Shown one piece after another: positions 24,173 through 37,262 of a stretch of 64,000 nucleotides of DNA (within the stretch, counting starts at the first letter, position 1; each line of letters starts with the position of its first letter). The notes below the pieces were generated by a model, which saw only the letters and a list, made by a program, of their open reading frames with translations, had not been told where the DNA came from and made no database searches. The DNA lies in NCBI GenBank assembly GCA_029379385.1, contig CM055609.1, forward strand, positions 5,332,001 to 5,396,000, in the 5' to 3' direction. The position numbers were made by a program, and so were the translations under genes. The stretch is from Quillaja saponaria (taxonomy: Eukaryota; Streptophyta; Magnoliopsida; Fabales; Quillajaceae).

Positions 24173-27100
24173 TCAGCTTGTTTTGGAGACACCCAACCTC
24201 ATCCCAACAGAAACCAAGGTCTCACATGATCTAGCACTATTTGCTAAGAGGTCTTCATCTATCACAATTGCATCCTGCAAGCAAAGTACCAATAGAATAT
24301 TTCAGATCAATGTTCCATTTTTATACAAGTAATAAAATATCTGATAAAGAATACATCTCAAACAAAATTACTCTAGATTTTTATTTTATTTTTCTATTCT
24401 AGTTTAAGGAGTACCTCCATTGCTATTAGAAACAAAGAAATATTCCCAAAAACATTTCAGGAAGCTAACAGGGGAAGAAAGTGATGTCTGGAATGTTATG
24501 CAAATACATTGTTATTGTTAACCCAGGTTCCCTCCCCAACAATAAAGCAGTTTTTTCCTCCCAATTTTACACATGAGAGATGATAATTCAAGAATTTATA
24601 GTTCCTTATGACAATAATGAATACAACTATAAACTGCACAGTTTCATTTTCTGCAATAGCTCTCAGCTATGTCAAGCAACTTGCTTGAACTAACATGGGA
24701 AGAAAGTGACCTCTGCAAAGACAGTGTTAATGTTGACCCAGGTTCCCTCCCCAACAACAAAACAGTTCTTTTCCCTAATTTTACACGATAGAGAAGATAG
24801 TTTAAGGATTTATAGTTCCTTATGACAATAATGGATACAGCTATAAACTCGATAGTTTTCATTTTTCTGCAACAGCTCTCAGTTGTTTCATTTCATCTTT
24901 GGTTTGTGGCAGCCCCATTGGAACTGCAACTATAAAACAGGGGTAACCCTCCAACCCCCCCACCCCACCCACTGATAAATTTCAACCTCCATTTTCAGTA
25001 TTGGTTGAACTTGGGACCTCCAAGTTGAAGCTCCCATACACAGCCACTGAGGTGTCCCCCAGGGTATTTACCCTTCATCTTTTGAAGAGGAAATTCACCA
25101 CGGATACCAGTTCTTAAAATAAACATAATTTCCAGAAGCCAATGAAAACCACACATGCAACACATGATATCGAAAAGACTTACAAATATACATGATATAG
25201 GAAAAAGAATTCAACTTTTGGAAACAATTTTACTAATGCAAAGAGAATGAGAATTCCTACTGCAATAAAAAGAACTGAAAAACGAGTAGCAATACTGAAA
25301 CACCAACCTTTTCAAAGACACAAATGACAGTGCTTCCACCAAATGAGAAATAACCAAACTGCATGTTGAAAAAAAATGAAATGCCAGTTAGAAGCCAAAA
25401 CAGTGTATTGATAGAGAATCAAAGCATCAAATTGTTAATTGCAAACCTCATCTCCCTTCCTGACTTGGTCACCCTTCTTCTTTGTAAAGGTGATGCTGCC
25501 AACCATAGTTGCTCCTATAGAGACAAATGCCACCTGAATCCAAAACTCCAAAATAAATATGTAGATATTTTGTGATCAAATAATGGATTAATAGCGGAAG
25601 AAAAAAATTGTGCATGGGATGGGGTTGAGGATGCCCTACTTGGGAGAGGTGAAAGTGGGAGGAGAAAAAAAATAAGATGTGCTATCCCTTACATCCATTT
25701 TCTACATTTCCCAAGAGATTTTAAAGAACTTTGAAAATTGAAGAGCGGGAATCCCAATAGTTTAGCTTCAATTGGTTGGAATGTTCTTGCACTCAAATTA
25801 CAGTTTCCAATAAATACATGTGCACTTAATATTCAACTGTAATAGCACTGTGCGCAATTATATATATAAAAGTATGAAGTGATTTCATTGACAAACCTTC
25901 CCAAAATGTACAGTTGAAATAACTGATACATTTCGCTTGTTTTCTGTGAAGACATTACAATACTTGCTATTGACAGCAATGGGATTGACCTATGTGAAAA
26001 TAGAAGAATAGTCAGCAGCAATGAGCGAGATTACAAAACCAATAAAAAATATGACAAGAATCATATCTAACGTCATTTCTTAAGATATCTTCCTTCACAT
26101 ACAGTATATAAGCACCCAGGTATATCTATTGACTGCTCAATGATTCCTGAAACTGGAAAATGGAAACGATGGTAATCCTGCAATAATCAATAGGTGGTCA
26201 GATTTCAAAGCAAAAATCACAAATGCAAAGATAAAAGTTTGAAATCAGATTATAACAAATTTTAGCAAGTTGCCAAGAAAAAAGAAAAGATAGATTCTGG
26301 GAACTACCTGTGGGGCCAAACGGAAGATCACCATAGTTCCATCAACAAAAGCACTAGAACACAATTCTTTCCCCAAAAGGCCTTGAATTGAAAACTTTCT
26401 TCCCTGGGAATAACAACAGATGATCCAAAAATAGGTTTATCAAATATTACATAAATTGAGCAATTTCATGTTCCACGGTTTGAAATTAGTTTATAATATT
26501 GTATACCACCTCAAGATAATAAATAAATGTATTACAATGAAGAATGCACCGGATGTAATTGTAGCAACAAATGTTTGGAGACTTTCAAAAACCAAACTTT
26601 GTAGAAGTTTATTTCCAATAGCTAAGAATTAAATTTTATTTCCAATTAACAAGCATGTGCTAATGGAATAACCATGTTTATAACAGAATTATCATGTGAT
26701 TATTTTGCATATAGAATATGATTATCCCTAAAGAGTTACCTAAATGGAAACAAAAGCTCACCCTGTTTGTTTTTGTGGTTCTACCAATGAATGTTCTGAT
26801 CAGCAAAGATTGCTAGTAAGACTCTTAAGTGTTATTGATAGTAGTTACTATCGTTATCCTGAGATAGCAGACCACCCATTTCAAATTTTCTTTTATTCGA
26901 AAGCTCTTACTCTTCATGCAAATGTGGAAAATAAGGAGGGAGAAAACCAATTCGAAATGAAAGCTCATTTTAGCAAACCCTACCTTCCACCACCACCATC
27001 CACGCCGTACATGTAGAAACAGGCAAGCCTTTACTCATTATACATAAGCATTTACTCATTATGCATAAGCATTTTATAATCTTTGTCTATGAGAGGTAAG

Positions 27101-30100
27101 TTTTTAAGCAGGTCCAGCTAGCAAGGTTTAACTAGAACAAAATCTCTTCTTCGTTTTTCATTTTCCAACTTAGATTAAGACCATGCTGATCAAGATCCGA
27201 TCAGTCAATCATTGTAAAGTCCATAATTTTAACAAAGTGATTCAATCTTTTGTTAGTCCTAATATTTAATCAAGAACCCAGACCTTAATATATTCTTCAA
27301 CAATCCTGTTTCTGACCTTTGTAGCCAGAACATAAGAGATTCATGAATCCTTTTTCCAAATGTAAATATCAAGTATATTACAAAAATTCTACTTCTACCA
27401 CTAAAAAACAATCCATGTGCAAGATATGGAAAATACCTTTATCCAAAATCTTAAACTATCATCAACTGTTTGAAATGCCATTAGACGGCTATCAGCTGCA
27501 CAGACAGCAACATCATCACGTTCAATGAAGGCAATTGGTCTTGAACCCGGCTTTAACTCTCGTATGAAAAATTCATTAAATGTCTGCGCACACAGAAGTC
27601 AGAATATATTATAAAGCAAGGATATTTACTCTATTACAAATGCACACATTGTTTGATGTTCAAGCAATGTCACAAGATTTCCCTGCATGTAAAATCGAAC
27701 TACTAAAACAGAAAGGAGTATTTTGCTTTCCCTTTCAATATAATTGGCAGCCAAAAATAACGTTAGTATATCATATGAAGAAAGTAAGCAAGTCCTATGA
27801 AAAGTAACCCTGTTCAATTACCAACTGTACAAGATCCAAGATTCTTAGCCATGAATGGAACTTTTACATGCAATGTAATAGAAGGAAAGGTGATTTGAGA
27901 ATTTCCAAATTAGTTTCAGTATGAGATTTTAATGTTAAGTCGGAAGTGAAACGTTCAAAAAGTACAATTTACTGGAGTAGCTCAACTGGAACCAACGTTG
28001 GTTTTAATTTCAAAGAAAAACTAGTGTTTAGGAAACATTTGCTGAAACTTGAATATTAGCTTGGACCAGTTCAAAAGATAAACGTAAATACCAAAACCAG
28101 CTACAAGCTGGAAATATGTTAAACTGGATTCCTCAAATAAAGGGAGTTCTATTGTTAGTACTATGACTTTTAAACAAACTCCAGTGTTAAAGCCAAACTT
28201 ATTATATATAGTATGTTTTCCTAATATTCCAAACACAATCCCAACTTCAAAAATATAAGAGAAAACAGTAATACATATACATGAAACATAATTCCTGAAT
28301 GTCTAAAATGGTGGCAGAAAATTGATACAGTCATTGTACCATGCCAAAAGCATAATCAAACACAATAACGCATCAACAAGAAACGAATTCAAGCTCATTT
28401 AATGTCTTAGTACCTTGAACTGTCCCACAGGATACTTGACTTCAGCCAAATTGATTTGACCCTACAACACCATAGTGAAATCGCATAAGTCATAAGAAAG
28501 GTGTATTTATAGGCACATAATTCCAGTACAAAAAAAGAACTCTACCTGAAGATTGAGAAGCCTAAAATCATAGAGCTAACAATAAAAATGGACAAAATAT
28601 TTTTTAATTTCCATTCAGTACTATTGAAATGAAGTACTGAAGTACAAAATATCCTCTGGATCACCAGATATCCCAAAAGCTTATGTTGTTGGGTTTTGAG
28701 CCAAAATATGTTAATCAATCTTAACACACCCGTAGTCCTGTTCACTTGCACATGGACAAAAGATAATGAAGTATAAAACAAAGACATGCTTGAATTAATT
28801 ACAAACGGAGAATACCAAGATTTAGTATGCTTTTAACTGAATAACCAATTATTCCAAAAGCTTAAGGTTTTTGGGCCAACTTTGTATTTCAAGCTTAACA
28901 TACCAATCAAAGTAACTGAAGAAATAAAACAGCAAAAGCAATAGCACCTATGAAGCACGGGTACTGGTACTTCGGTACGGTACGGTACAATACAGGTACG
29001 GCGATTCGTCGTTTTTCAAAAAATACCATACCGGTACGGCAAAGGTATGTTAAATTAAATAACTAAAAATATGAATTATATAATATTATATAAATATTTA
29101 TATAGACAAAAAAGTAAAAAAATTAAATCAAGTTAAAGAAAACAAAAAGAGTAGCTGTAAAAAAAAATAGAAGGAGGACAAAAAGGCTTTATATATATTA
29201 AAATATATTTATATAGATAAAAAGTAAAAAGAAAATTAAAAGAGAACAAAAATAATAGTTGTAAAAAAATATAGAAAGAGGACAGAATGGCTTTATATAC
29301 ATTAAGGAAAAAAAAGAAAAAAAAAGTAGAATAACGCATAGAAGCAGCGGCTTTATATACATAAAAAAAAAAAAGTAGAATGAGGCAACTAGCAAGGAAG
29401 CAAAAAAAAATATGAAAGGAAAAAACAGAAGCCCTTCAGGCTTTCACCTTTTCATGACTTGCCTTTATATACATAAAAAAAAAAGTAGAAGGAGAAGAAA
29501 AGCAAGAAGGTTTACTGGTTCAGAGCTTACCTGGTTCTTGTGACGTGCGTGAAGTGTAAAGACTACTGATTATGAAAATTAAAAGCTGCTGCCGCCAATC
29601 TTCAACAGCAGCAGACAGCAGCAAAGAAGCAAGCCTGCTTCATGAGGAGTCTTGGGTGTGGGCCGCAATCTGATCTAGCATTTTCAGGTCAGGGATTTGA
29701 ATAATTATGCCAAAACGCTGGGTTGCTTTTTTTTTTTTTTTTTTTTTTTAACGAAGCACCAGCTCAGATGTAAGCCTTGAAGCCGTCCCTAAGCCATACC
29801 ATAAATTTTTGGCCGTACCGAAGCCGCACCCAAAAATAAAAAAATTCCTGGTAATTCATGGGGACATACCGGGGCGTCCCCCACGCGTCCCAGCACCTGG
29901 TACGCCCCAGGGACTGGTTCTTTAAGATTTTTGGAGTACCCGTGCTTCATAGAACAGCACAAATATTATTCAGAAACATATCAGTCAAAGGACCTACTGT
30001 ACCAATTGTGTCAATGTTTGATGCCAACAACATCATAAGACAAAGGACAGTCATACTGGCAGCTAAATTTAGTCATGCACAAGATAGAAGCAAAACGGTG

Positions 30101-33100
30101 GAATCGCGAGCATCATTACAAGCAATTCAGTCTAAGATGGAGCTTGAAATACATACAACAGAACAGGCTTCAGAAGCCTATTACTGACTCAGTCATCAAT
30201 TAACTAAGAAAACTATAGGTTGTTGCTCAAGGTTTAACTGACCAGCACCAACATATCCAATACAATACGGTCATTGAGACCTAACAACTAAATATTTCCT
30301 CATCTTGGGCGTGCGCTCACACACACACACACACACACAGAAAGAGAAGGTGAAGAACACGAAAGAGTTGTGAGAAACATTATAGTGAATAACTGATTTC
30401 TCTGATGTGAATATACTCAGTCAAATTTTGATTCACTAATAAATATAGTTATACCTTAAAAAATTCAATAAACTCAGGAATATCCTTCACAGATTCAGTT
30501 GAATTCATTCGAGTCCCCTGCTTTTCAGAGATACTCTGCAAAAGCTCCTTTGCCCCTGCATAGCAGAGGTGCGCCAAACAACAGGGATTACACAAGATAA
30601 AGCAAATAGATGCAGAATCAGAAGAGCTCAAACAAGTCTTATTTTATTTCAAAACTGGGTTTGTCTGCCCACATAAACTTCATTGGGAAAAGAACCTTTA
30701 GTCCATACGGAAATTTGGTGTTTTTTTCAAAGGAATGTAGGCAATTTGCAATAATTATGAGCGCCTTGTCCACACCGTCAATGACATATTGATGTTTGAA
30801 AATCATTTTGAAATGTTAAAGTTCATACGAGATAAATTTAGGAATAAAATGAACTGAAATTCATGCATGTTGCAATGGAAGATCAATAACCATAATAGAG
30901 GCAAGCTCTGAGAATGGAGGAAGATAGAAAATAACATGGGATTAAATTTTGGACAACAATGAGCATTTCCAGTAATTACCAAAACATTCTTGTTTCAAAT
31001 CCAAATAAGAATTCTATAAACTTAGTAGAGCCAAGCTCCACATCAGCATGCTTGATTTCAGTATATTTTAAAGAGAGACACTCACACGTAGAACAAGGAG
31101 AGAAATTTAGAGTAGTGAAGTTAATCAAAATCGTTATGAGGAACTACTTCCAGAGACAACAATAAGAAATCACTTTATACCTTTGTCCATTAGCCCGAGA
31201 CCTATTTTTGACTGATAAATAGCTCTCATAGACAAAACAATCTTTTTGTCAATTAGTTCTTCCACAAGCCTTTGTGTCTTCCGATCAAATACCTAATGCC
31301 AAAAATATTAGTCAATTAAAAAAGAATAACATCTGAAGGCAACAATATTCACTCCAACAGAATCAGGTGGAAGAATGACATCTAGTTGCATGTGTTACAG
31401 ACTTGCAGTAATGCCAAATGCAAACCAGTACATTCAAATGAACCATAATAGGAAGATACAAGAAAGAAAAGTTGTTACGTTTAGCGAAGAAACTTTACTT
31501 GGAAAAAGAAAATAGAAATAAGAACTTCCCATATGAAATATTCAATTACGCTGATATCTGTTTCGGTTAAGTAGATATGTCTCTATGTGATAATGTCTTC
31601 CAGATAACAAATTAGAAATTGCCATGAAAAAGAAAATATGCATGACATATTACATATATTATTAAAGAAAGACAGGACGCAAACAAGAGGCAAACGTGTA
31701 AACTGTGGATTCAAAGGACCGGTTTTTCTTTTGCTCCAGCAACAATGCATACTGGTAACAGGAGGAAAAAGAATACAAAAAAGCATGACAAAATGGTGAG
31801 GAAGCAAATCTAGCAGTCTAATAGTTTGAACTTCTAGGATATGCAGTTAACACGATACCAAAAAAAAAAAAGGAAAATTGAGAATAGCCATTTGGGGTTT
31901 TTTTTTTTTTTTTTTTTTTTGTGTGTGGATAGGTAATAGAAAAACTTAAAGTTACAATAGGAATAAGAAAGAAAATATTGCTACAAAGTGCTTTATTTTC
32001 TAAAATCAATACAAATACGCATGCAACATGTATACACACCCACAAACAGACTGACACACATATTACCTCAACAGATTGGAAAAAGGAAAAAGAAAAGAAG
32101 GGGTTGAGTCTAGGAACTCAAAAAAGCATACCAGAATGTGGGCAGCACTTGAACCAGAGCGTAAACCAACATTATAGGATGAAAACTGGGCCCATTCACT
32201 TAATTTAAGAAACCACCTACAGACGTAAGATTGGATAATTACATCAACCAGGCCAAAGAATCATAATAATGTAAATCATGCTAAAAAAAACTGGGTTATG
32301 AGATCATATATGCTAGGTTACCACTGACAACTCTGTCTCTTTCTCACTCTCAGTTGCTAAATAAGAAGTATACTTCAAGATTCTTACCCATATGAAGCCT
32401 GTTTATCTGTCAAGAATCCTCCAGTCATCTCCTGGTTTCCAGTCCCTTCATCAAAACAGAGAGTTAAATGGATCATGCTATTCAGCTTATCAGAAATTTG
32501 AAGAGCCTCCCCACAAACTGGACAGCAATTCATTAATGGTTCCCTGAGAGACAGAAATATATAAAATAAGATTTAGGATCTATCAACAATAAAAGGGATG
32601 TGAATTAGCAATTAATCGAAAGGTTACGACGGCAATATGTTGAAACACATGCAATTTAGGAAAAATATGTTCAAAAACTTGCTCCAGAAAATACATCCAC
32701 GTGATAATGCTGGCACTGGAAAGAATATCCGGGGAAGGATCAAGAGGAGGATAGCTACTGATACAGGCTCACCATGGAACACGAGGAGGAAACCTTCAGC
32801 TGATTGGCAACTGACAAGGCATATTCAGCAGTTGGTATGGAAACTTAGTGACTGGAATCAAAGAACAATCAGAAAATTGTATAATTCCTACTCTTATTTT
32901 TGAAAGTTACCACTTTCGAAAAAAAAAAAAAAAAAAAAAAGGTAGCCTGTTTGACCTCACTAAGGATTATTATTTCTAAAACTGAAACCAATTGCTTCCA
33001 CTAACCACCAAAGAACAAAAACAATTGAGATTTTTTTCATTTTAAAGATAAAAAATAGGAGGTGATGAAAAGGATAAACAGACAGAGGGGACACTAATTC

Positions 33101-36100
33101 CACCCACGAGAGAGGATCACATTTTGAAAAAGAAAATCATGAGAAAATGGTGACCCAAAATGTTTGTTGCGATTATATAGATAGATATCTAGATACATAG
33201 AATCATGCATATAGGAAAACACATTCAAGCATACAGATACATACAGATGCATATAGATGGATGGACGTACATAAAAATGTGTACGCACGCAAGCAGATTC
33301 ATGCTCATGGTGCATACATTCACATGTGGGTACATATGCTTGTCCTGGCATATGCATCATTTTGTTCAGGCAATATCTGTAATATGTAAAAGATTAATGA
33401 ACAACTAAGATGTAAAGAAAACACTGAGTACAATAAAACACAATCTAATCAAGAATCATATTCAAACTCAAAGGATCAGAAGAGACGTCATATTGCGTAC
33501 AAATCAAAATAGCAACCAATGCCTGTATAAGTGGAAAAAAGGAAGCAGTAAAAAATTCAAGATAAAGCTTATAGACTCTTAAATCTGTATGGGACGTTAC
33601 TTTTCTTGTTGAAGAGTGAGAAGGTCGGCCAGCTCATCCATGCTAACAACACCATCCCCATTCTTGTCAGCCACTTTAAAAAGCTCCTCTTTCTATTTAT
33701 GCAAAAAAAAAACAAAAAAAAAAACACATTACTTCTCTGAGACACTGATATTTACAGATTTTAATATTATCAGGTAACTCTACTCCAGGATCTGGATGGT
33801 CCCAAGTCTGTGAGTCAACCTTAATCCGGAAGCATGTTTACATGAAGATTTGTATTAAAAATATAATGAAACAAGAAAATCAATATATCCATTTTTATTT
33901 TTTTTATTTAAAATATATGGTGCTCCTTATGTACCCATAAAATCTTCATTTAGCAGATCTGAATTCCAAATCCAAGTATTCAACCATACTCTAAGCAAAA
34001 TTTATCTAGCCCCTACTTCAAAAATAAAGCTACTATAACATGCAAAGCAAAGATAAAGTCAAACCTTGCTGGTTGCTATTTGATTTCCAAAAGCATCAAT
34101 TAAGTCAGAAAACTCAGAGGATGAAAGCTTCCCATCTTCATTGTAGTCCTATTTAGAACAGAAGAGCTCAGAATATTGATATTAAACATTGTAGTGCTCA
34201 AAGAAGTCTGTATATTTGAGATATCAAAATGCTACAAGTAAACGCATCACGGCACCTTTTCTGGTAAAATTTTATTATACTTTGCAGTGTACTCGTTCCC
34301 TTAGAAATTTAAGGAGAAACCCCATAAAATTTTTTATTTTATTTTTTGGATAGAAAAAGAAAGGAGAAACGACGTAGTTATTATTCAGAAAGAAAGTAAA
34401 AATGGAAAGCAGTTTATTATATTATTTACCACTTACACGATAATATATTCTCCCCTTTTCAGTAAAAGGATACAGATACTGTAGGAAAGGGAAAAATCTT
34501 CAAGAAGACTATAGGATACATTCTTTAAGTAATTTACAGTAAAGCATCAAGTGATCTTTACTAGGAATTTAGGCAGCACGTAAATGATAGTATAAAAGCT
34601 ATAAAGTGTCATTAGTAATCCTCAGTACAATAATGGTTAGGTTCAAGCCCCTGCATGAGGAAAGCATAGATACGGATTATTATCATCTCAGTTACTACGT
34701 AGTAGGTACAAGTGTACAACATATATATTAAGTTCTAACCTATACTCAACTCAACCTATCCTGCAGTAAATGAATTATCACGAAAACAGAGCAAGATCAA
34801 CCATACCACTATTGATAAAATGCGTTTGATGAAGCTTTTCTCTGTTTCAACAGGGTCCTGTCAGTTTTCTTCATGTTGTTAGAAATATCGCTTACTCAAA
34901 TACGATTTAAAAACAAAAATTATGTGACATACTGCATACCTCAACAGAACATGAAACAGAAATGGTGCCAACCACTTCGTCAGATGATGATGGATCTAAT
35001 AGGTTGAAAATCTCATAGTCAGATTCAGAATCCTGCAACACCAAATCATACACAAGAAGTGTGAATTAAAAAACTAAGAAAACAAAAAGGAAATTAAAGA
35101 AAAGTTTGCAACAGCGGTTACAAAAATCATCTAGAATCTGAATGGTAGGCACCATTCAGTTAGCTAACTTGATTCATTTTCAACCAGCTGAATATTAGAC
35201 ACTGCTGAACAATGTGTGGAGAAACATAATGTCATGACAACAAAATTGTTTTCTACCCAAAAATTCCTATTATTCTAAAATTCAATAATGCCAAATCCAT
35301 TGCACAACTCAAACACAATTGTGCATGCACAATTTAATCTATAAGGAATCCAAAAGCTCACTGTAATATGATTTTAGAAGCTCAATATCAGAGATAGTTC
35401 CAGGAAGTAGCCCACCTGTGTAAGAAACTCAAGCAGATCAATCTCACAATATCCAACAATGTTATTTCGGGACAGTTTGTTGGTCTGCATATGTAAAATT
35501 TAATCGAAGTTAGATGCAATATTCAGTTTAATGTAGTTATTTAATTACTCAATAGAAACATTAAAATCCAACTATTTTTAGTTTAAAATGCAGATTAAAG
35601 AGAGGCGAAGAGAACATCAGTATTTGAAGAACCCATTTCTCTTGATCTAATACAAAAATGCAATCACAAATTAAGGTAGTAAAGTTCAAGTTTGAGATAG
35701 GATCATGAACTTGTTTCCTTATGATACATCAATGCATCCACCCATTTAAATTGACACTGATAGAGTACCTCTTTCACGTATCACACTTCAATCAAGGTAA
35801 AAGGACATGCAATGAAAAGGCATATTGTATGATCAAATAAATTATTGCACACCTCAAACACAGAAATCCTTGCAATATGAGCCCCACTCTTTTCCAAAAG
35901 AAATTTCTTTTCCTGTTGAAGAGAAAACTAGTTAGATAGAATGGGTTAAGTTTTTCTATTTTGAAAGCGCCGCTCGGGAGTCAACTGGGTACAAAACTAT
36001 CATCCTTGATCAATAGGGGCAGACAATTTGAGTAATCTAAAACCAAGTTAAATAGATCCATCATTCTTACATGTAGAGCATATAAATTTAAAAACCTCAA

Positions 36101-37262
36101 AGCACACCAGTCATAGGAATATAGAAAAAAATCTGATAATAACTTCTCAGTCAGACATTAAGGTATAACTCTTTTCCAAAATGAAATAATTGATATCGTT
36201 CAGAGTACTCACAGAGTTCCAGATTGGTTTCTCCGTACTGCAACACCAATAGAATAAAATAAGTACATCGAAGTTTTATTAGGACCCCAAAAAGATGCTA
36301 AAAAATTGGCAGTTAGAAAAAGTTAAATCTTATAACTGAAGAAAGATACTAGTCTCAACTGCATGAACAAACAAATAAATATATAAAGAAATACATGCAT
36401 ATATACGTGCATACACCATGTCAGTGTCCAAATGGTATTACCAATTTGAAACAAAGCTGAATATGCCAAACAAATAATGTGAAAGAAGAGATTAATAATA
36501 TGATCCCATAGAGGTCAAAAGTTATTACTTGCTAACATTACTTTCTAAAACAGATATCTTGATTTACAAGTTTAATATATTATTCAACTACATTCCAAGA
36601 GAATGTCTTTTGTTCAGTTCGGAATTACAATGTTAATAATATGATGATTAAAAGTAGAAGAAGTTTTGTGGGGGCCTAACTGTTCAGATGTCTTTGTACG
36701 GAATGTTTGCTCTCCAAGAGAAACACAGGCAATCCACTTATCTTTGAACTTCATCTCAGCCTACAAACAAAACAGCCACATCCTATCTTACCTTGCAGTT
36801 AACTTCACAACAAGTTCCATAATCAAACTAAAAAATAGAAAAATCAATGTCCCAAAAAAAAATATATAACAGTAGTTTGTATGAGTGTCTTTTGGGAAAC
36901 TGTCCAAAGACCAAAAAATTTAAAATTGATTACAGTAAACTCTGTTCCGAATAAATTTTCTTAATATGTTCAAAAGTCAAGGCCTGCAGAGAAACCTCTT
37001 GCATGTTTTGGAATTTTTTTACCGTACAAAATATAAATTTGCAACAATCAACAAATTTGAGCTAAATTATAAAACGTACACCAATGAGAGTGAGGAGAGC
37101 AATTCCAGCAAAATTCTCTAAAGTGAGCTGTTTGGGAAGAAAAGAGCTAGACCCATCGCCACTTTTACGACGGGGACGATATTGGTAAAGCCGCTCCTTA
37201 AACCGTGAAAGACGCGAGCTTTTTTCTTCTGTTGTAGACTCTTTCGAGCCTCCATGACCCAT
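24173..37262 (-). CDS. phosphatidylserine decarboxylase, C2/EF-hand type (PSD2/PSD3-like)
   Basis: Converts phosphatidylserine to phosphatidylethanolamine in endomembranes. Minus-strand exons: 37080-37262, 36681-36760, 36213-36237, 35853-35912, 35416-35484, 34940-35032, 34807-34857, 34065-34148, 33601-33692, 32388-32543, 32132-32216, 31181-31292, 30455-30555, 28414-28461, 27437-27583, 26308-26403, 26103-26177, 25897-25989, 25447-25533, 25308-25358, 24173-24274. All 21 join in phase to 629 residues. MGHGGS fits an N-myristoylation start. A C2 domain spans about 60-185. EF-hands are DYNEDGKLSSSEF (about 188) and DKNGDGVVSMDEL (about 224). CCPVCGEAL follows. The catalytic domain has DYHRFH (His near 497) and the self-cleavage site FGGST, where Ser588 becomes the pyruvoyl group. 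Intron 13 holds a transposon. No lesion. Confidence 0.95.
24460..24885. repeat. diverged tandem duplication, two copies of about 210-225 bp
   Basis: Copy 1 (about 24460-24670) and copy 2 (about 24685-24885) share GGGAAGAAAGTGA, CCCAGGTTCCCTCCCCAACAA and TATAGTTCCTTATGACAATAATG in the same order. Offsets of 215-225 bases show small indels. They lie in the last intron of the decarboxylase gene. Confidence 0.85.
24940..25075 (-). repeat. possible tRNA-derived SINE fragment
   Basis: On the minus strand, an A-box-like stretch (CACCTCAGTGGCTG) is followed about 30 bases later by a B-box-like stretch (GGTCCCAAGTTCAAC). The spacing suits a tRNA-derived SINE head, but the B box departs from GGTTCGA and no target duplication was found. 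Treat as a candidate only. Confidence 0.35.
27030..27071. repeat. 21-bp tandem repeat, two copies
   Basis: Units 27030-27050 and 27051-27071 read TTTACTCATTATACATAAGC and its copy with one A/G difference. They are intronic in the decarboxylase gene. Confidence 0.85.
28948..29952. mobile_element. non-autonomous TIR DNA transposon in PSD intron 13
   Basis: The left end reads CTATGAAGCACGGGTACT. The right end is its inverted copy (17 bases perfect). The flanks AATAGCAC (28940-28947) and AACAGCAC (29953-29960) are an 8-bp direct repeat with one mismatch, suggesting a hAT-like insertion. The subterminal regions are rich in GTACGG/CCGTAC. The middle is AT-rich with several degenerate copies of GGCTTTATATACAT followed by A-runs. 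There is no open frame of transposase size, so it is non-autonomous. Confidence 0.75.
30318..30339. repeat. (CA)n microsatellite
   Basis: Perfect CA run of 11 units in an intron of the decarboxylase gene, just right of the TIR element. Confidence 0.9.

Noticed and set aside
29858..30187. 109-codon plus-strand frame at the right end of the intron 13 transposon
   Set aside because: It crosses the element border into intron sequence and shows no domain; chance open frame.
34620..34680. GGTTCAAGCCC motif suggesting a tRNA or SINE
   Set aside because: Poor B-box match, no A box at the right spacing and no repeat borders.
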